Shown here piece by piece: positions 43,035-44,344 of a stretch of DNA of 44,344 bases. Made by a program: the position numbers and the translations under genes. The notes under the pieces were generated by a model, which was given only the letters and a program-made list of their open reading frames with translations, did not search any database and was not told where the DNA came from. Position 1 is the stretch's first letter. Each line of letters begins with the position of its first letter. This DNA is from Tubiluchus corallicola (Eukaryota > Priapulida > Priapulimorpha > Priapulimorphida > Tubiluchidae): positions 1 to 44,344 of the forward strand of contig JAQGDQ010000938.1 of assembly GCA_030141605.1 (NCBI GenBank). The letters run 5' to 3'.

Positions 43035-44344
43035 ATTGGCACCAGCTCAACAGTGAAGAAACTCTAATACTTATCTTACTTGACTTAAGACAGATTTCTG
43101 TTATAAGGAAACCCTGCCGTAACGCACAACGGATGTGGAAGACTTTTCAGCCTTATAACTGCAAAATCTTAGCAAATCTTAATGTGACGAGGTGCCTAAT
43201 ATATTACCAATAAGTTAATTTATGACACGTGGGGCATGGGCATGTCAAGTTATGTTAGAAGCTCATTGCACAAATACTGTGATTATATTAAAAAAAATTA
43301 AAAACCAAAAATATACACTCTATACTATATATTATAGGCCCTACACATGGATAGTAAGTTAACCCATGTGTCAGTTTGGCAATACTAAAGTGCGAAATCC
43401 GAAGACATTGCAACCATGAAATGTAAGAAATTTTATGTAAGATGGTTAATATCGGTCTACATAGGTGGCGGTACTTGCACGTAGGATTGAGTGAATGCTA
43501 ACTTTTGTACATATGCGTGTAAATTAAGTGAAGTAATACTCTAGTTATTTAACACGGTTTTATGTAAATAATGGCTATAATAGACTTAATGGTTATTGTA
43601 CGTGTAACGTCTTAATTGTTTATACTGGCTTTAACTACAAATGAACGAAATGCAGAACTCATTGTAAAATACGAGAGAAATTGTTTATGAGCTGATCATT
43701 GTTTGTAAGCAAAATGGAACGTATATAGATGAAGGAACTTTAAATAGGTATTAGAAAACATAATATAATTATAATAGGTTTATGGTTTTGATGTTGTCTA
43801 TGTGTCTATAAGGGCAATTATTATATTATATATACATTTAAAGTGTAGGCTATAATAGCAAAGTGGAATGGAAGGTTGGAGTAATCCAGGAAAGACTACC
43901 TGACAGTTTTATTTGTTACTATTGTTCGATATATTGATTTGTTATAATTTATATTCTTGTTACGAGAGGCAGAGTTGAATTAGGTATTCAGGGACAAACG
44001 AGTAAAAAATAACAATGTAACAGCACTGCGTACTGAGGCTTTTATATTGACTTATTAACGTAAAATAAATGTCTGTACAGCATAATAATTAGCAAACATA
44101 CTCATACTCAATGGATGATGGGATGTTGAACACCCAGTTGTACTTGTAACATAAGCATAACAAATACCTACATGTAACAATACTCCTATTTAAATGCATA
44201 ATATGGCTAACAGATTACACTGCGCAAGACCAACAAAGCATTTGAGAATTTAAAATGTTGATGACTAGATAGAAAGATGGTAATATTTATGTTCTCTAAC
44301 CAAGGTAGAATCGTCTTCAGATTAAAAAGTACTGGTAAAAGATG
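43035..44344 (+). other. NCKX 3' UTR and downstream flank
   Basis: AT-rich sequence with no open frame of note. Candidate poly(A) signals are ATTAAA at 43287-43292, AATAAA at 44064-44069 and ATTAAA at 44321-44326. Only the second is canonical. The transcript end cannot be fixed from sequence. Confidence 0.6.
44064..44069 (+). promoter_or_regulatory. Candidate poly(A) signal AATAAA
   Basis: The only canonical AATAAA noticed downstream of the NCKX stop codon (about 1.03 kb after it). It is followed within 30 bases by a TGTCTGTACAG segment. An upstream ATTAAA at 43287 could be used instead. Confidence 0.35.

Overview
This window is animal nuclear DNA, probably from a marine invertebrate. I cannot name the phylum from the sequence. 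It is AT-rich and has GT-AG introns of 1.8 to 15.5 kb, several kinds of minisatellite, LINE fragments with 3' ends made of triplet repeats, TTAA-targeting MITEs and a 5S rRNA-like sequence. There are no bacterial-style operons.

The only gene I recognise with high confidence is the 3' half of a K+-dependent Na+/Ca2+ exchanger (NCKX, SLC24A family) on the + strand. Six coding exons are visible: 9723-9917, 25447-25643, 35621-35746, 37509-37628, 40596-40732 and 42794-43034. Their phases join without a break (1014 nt after a split first codon, ending in TGA). They encode a polar cytoplasmic loop (exons 1 and 2), the first membrane helix of the C-terminal half, the complete alpha-2 repeat with its cation-binding acidic residues, and the last helices. 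The start codon, the N-terminal half and the alpha-1 repeat are not in the window and must lie upstream, beyond an intron of more than 9.7 kb. From 43035 to the end is 3' UTR and flank.

Layout. 1-9722 is upstream intron with two tandem arrays, a hAT-like MITE, two LINE 3' ends, a CT microsatellite, an RT-palm fossil and a pair of phase-compatible candidate exons on the minus strand (3301-3865). 9918-25446 is a 15.5 kb intron packed with repeats: an inverted pair of TTAA MITEs, a TTTTA/TTCTA/TTTCA pentamer array, a MITE with 'CCGTATTTTCCCG' ends, three I-like LINE tails, a 5S rRNA-headed SINE-like unit and a 2 kb array of 63-bp repeats. 25644-35620 holds a CACGTG-bearing duplication, 69-bp and 55-bp minisatellites, a C-run-bearing TIR element, another TTAA MITE, a polypurine tract and a mariner-like relic. 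The later introns hold a (ACA/ACG)n array that stays open in the exchanger reading frame, a decayed minisatellite, a possible LTR and a near-perfect palindromic TIR element.

For novelty, the best candidates are the 5S-headed unit (584 nt with no internal Pol III terminator), the nested antisense exons at 3301-3865, the expanded TTAA MITE families, and the exchanger exon that reads through into a threonine-rich tract.
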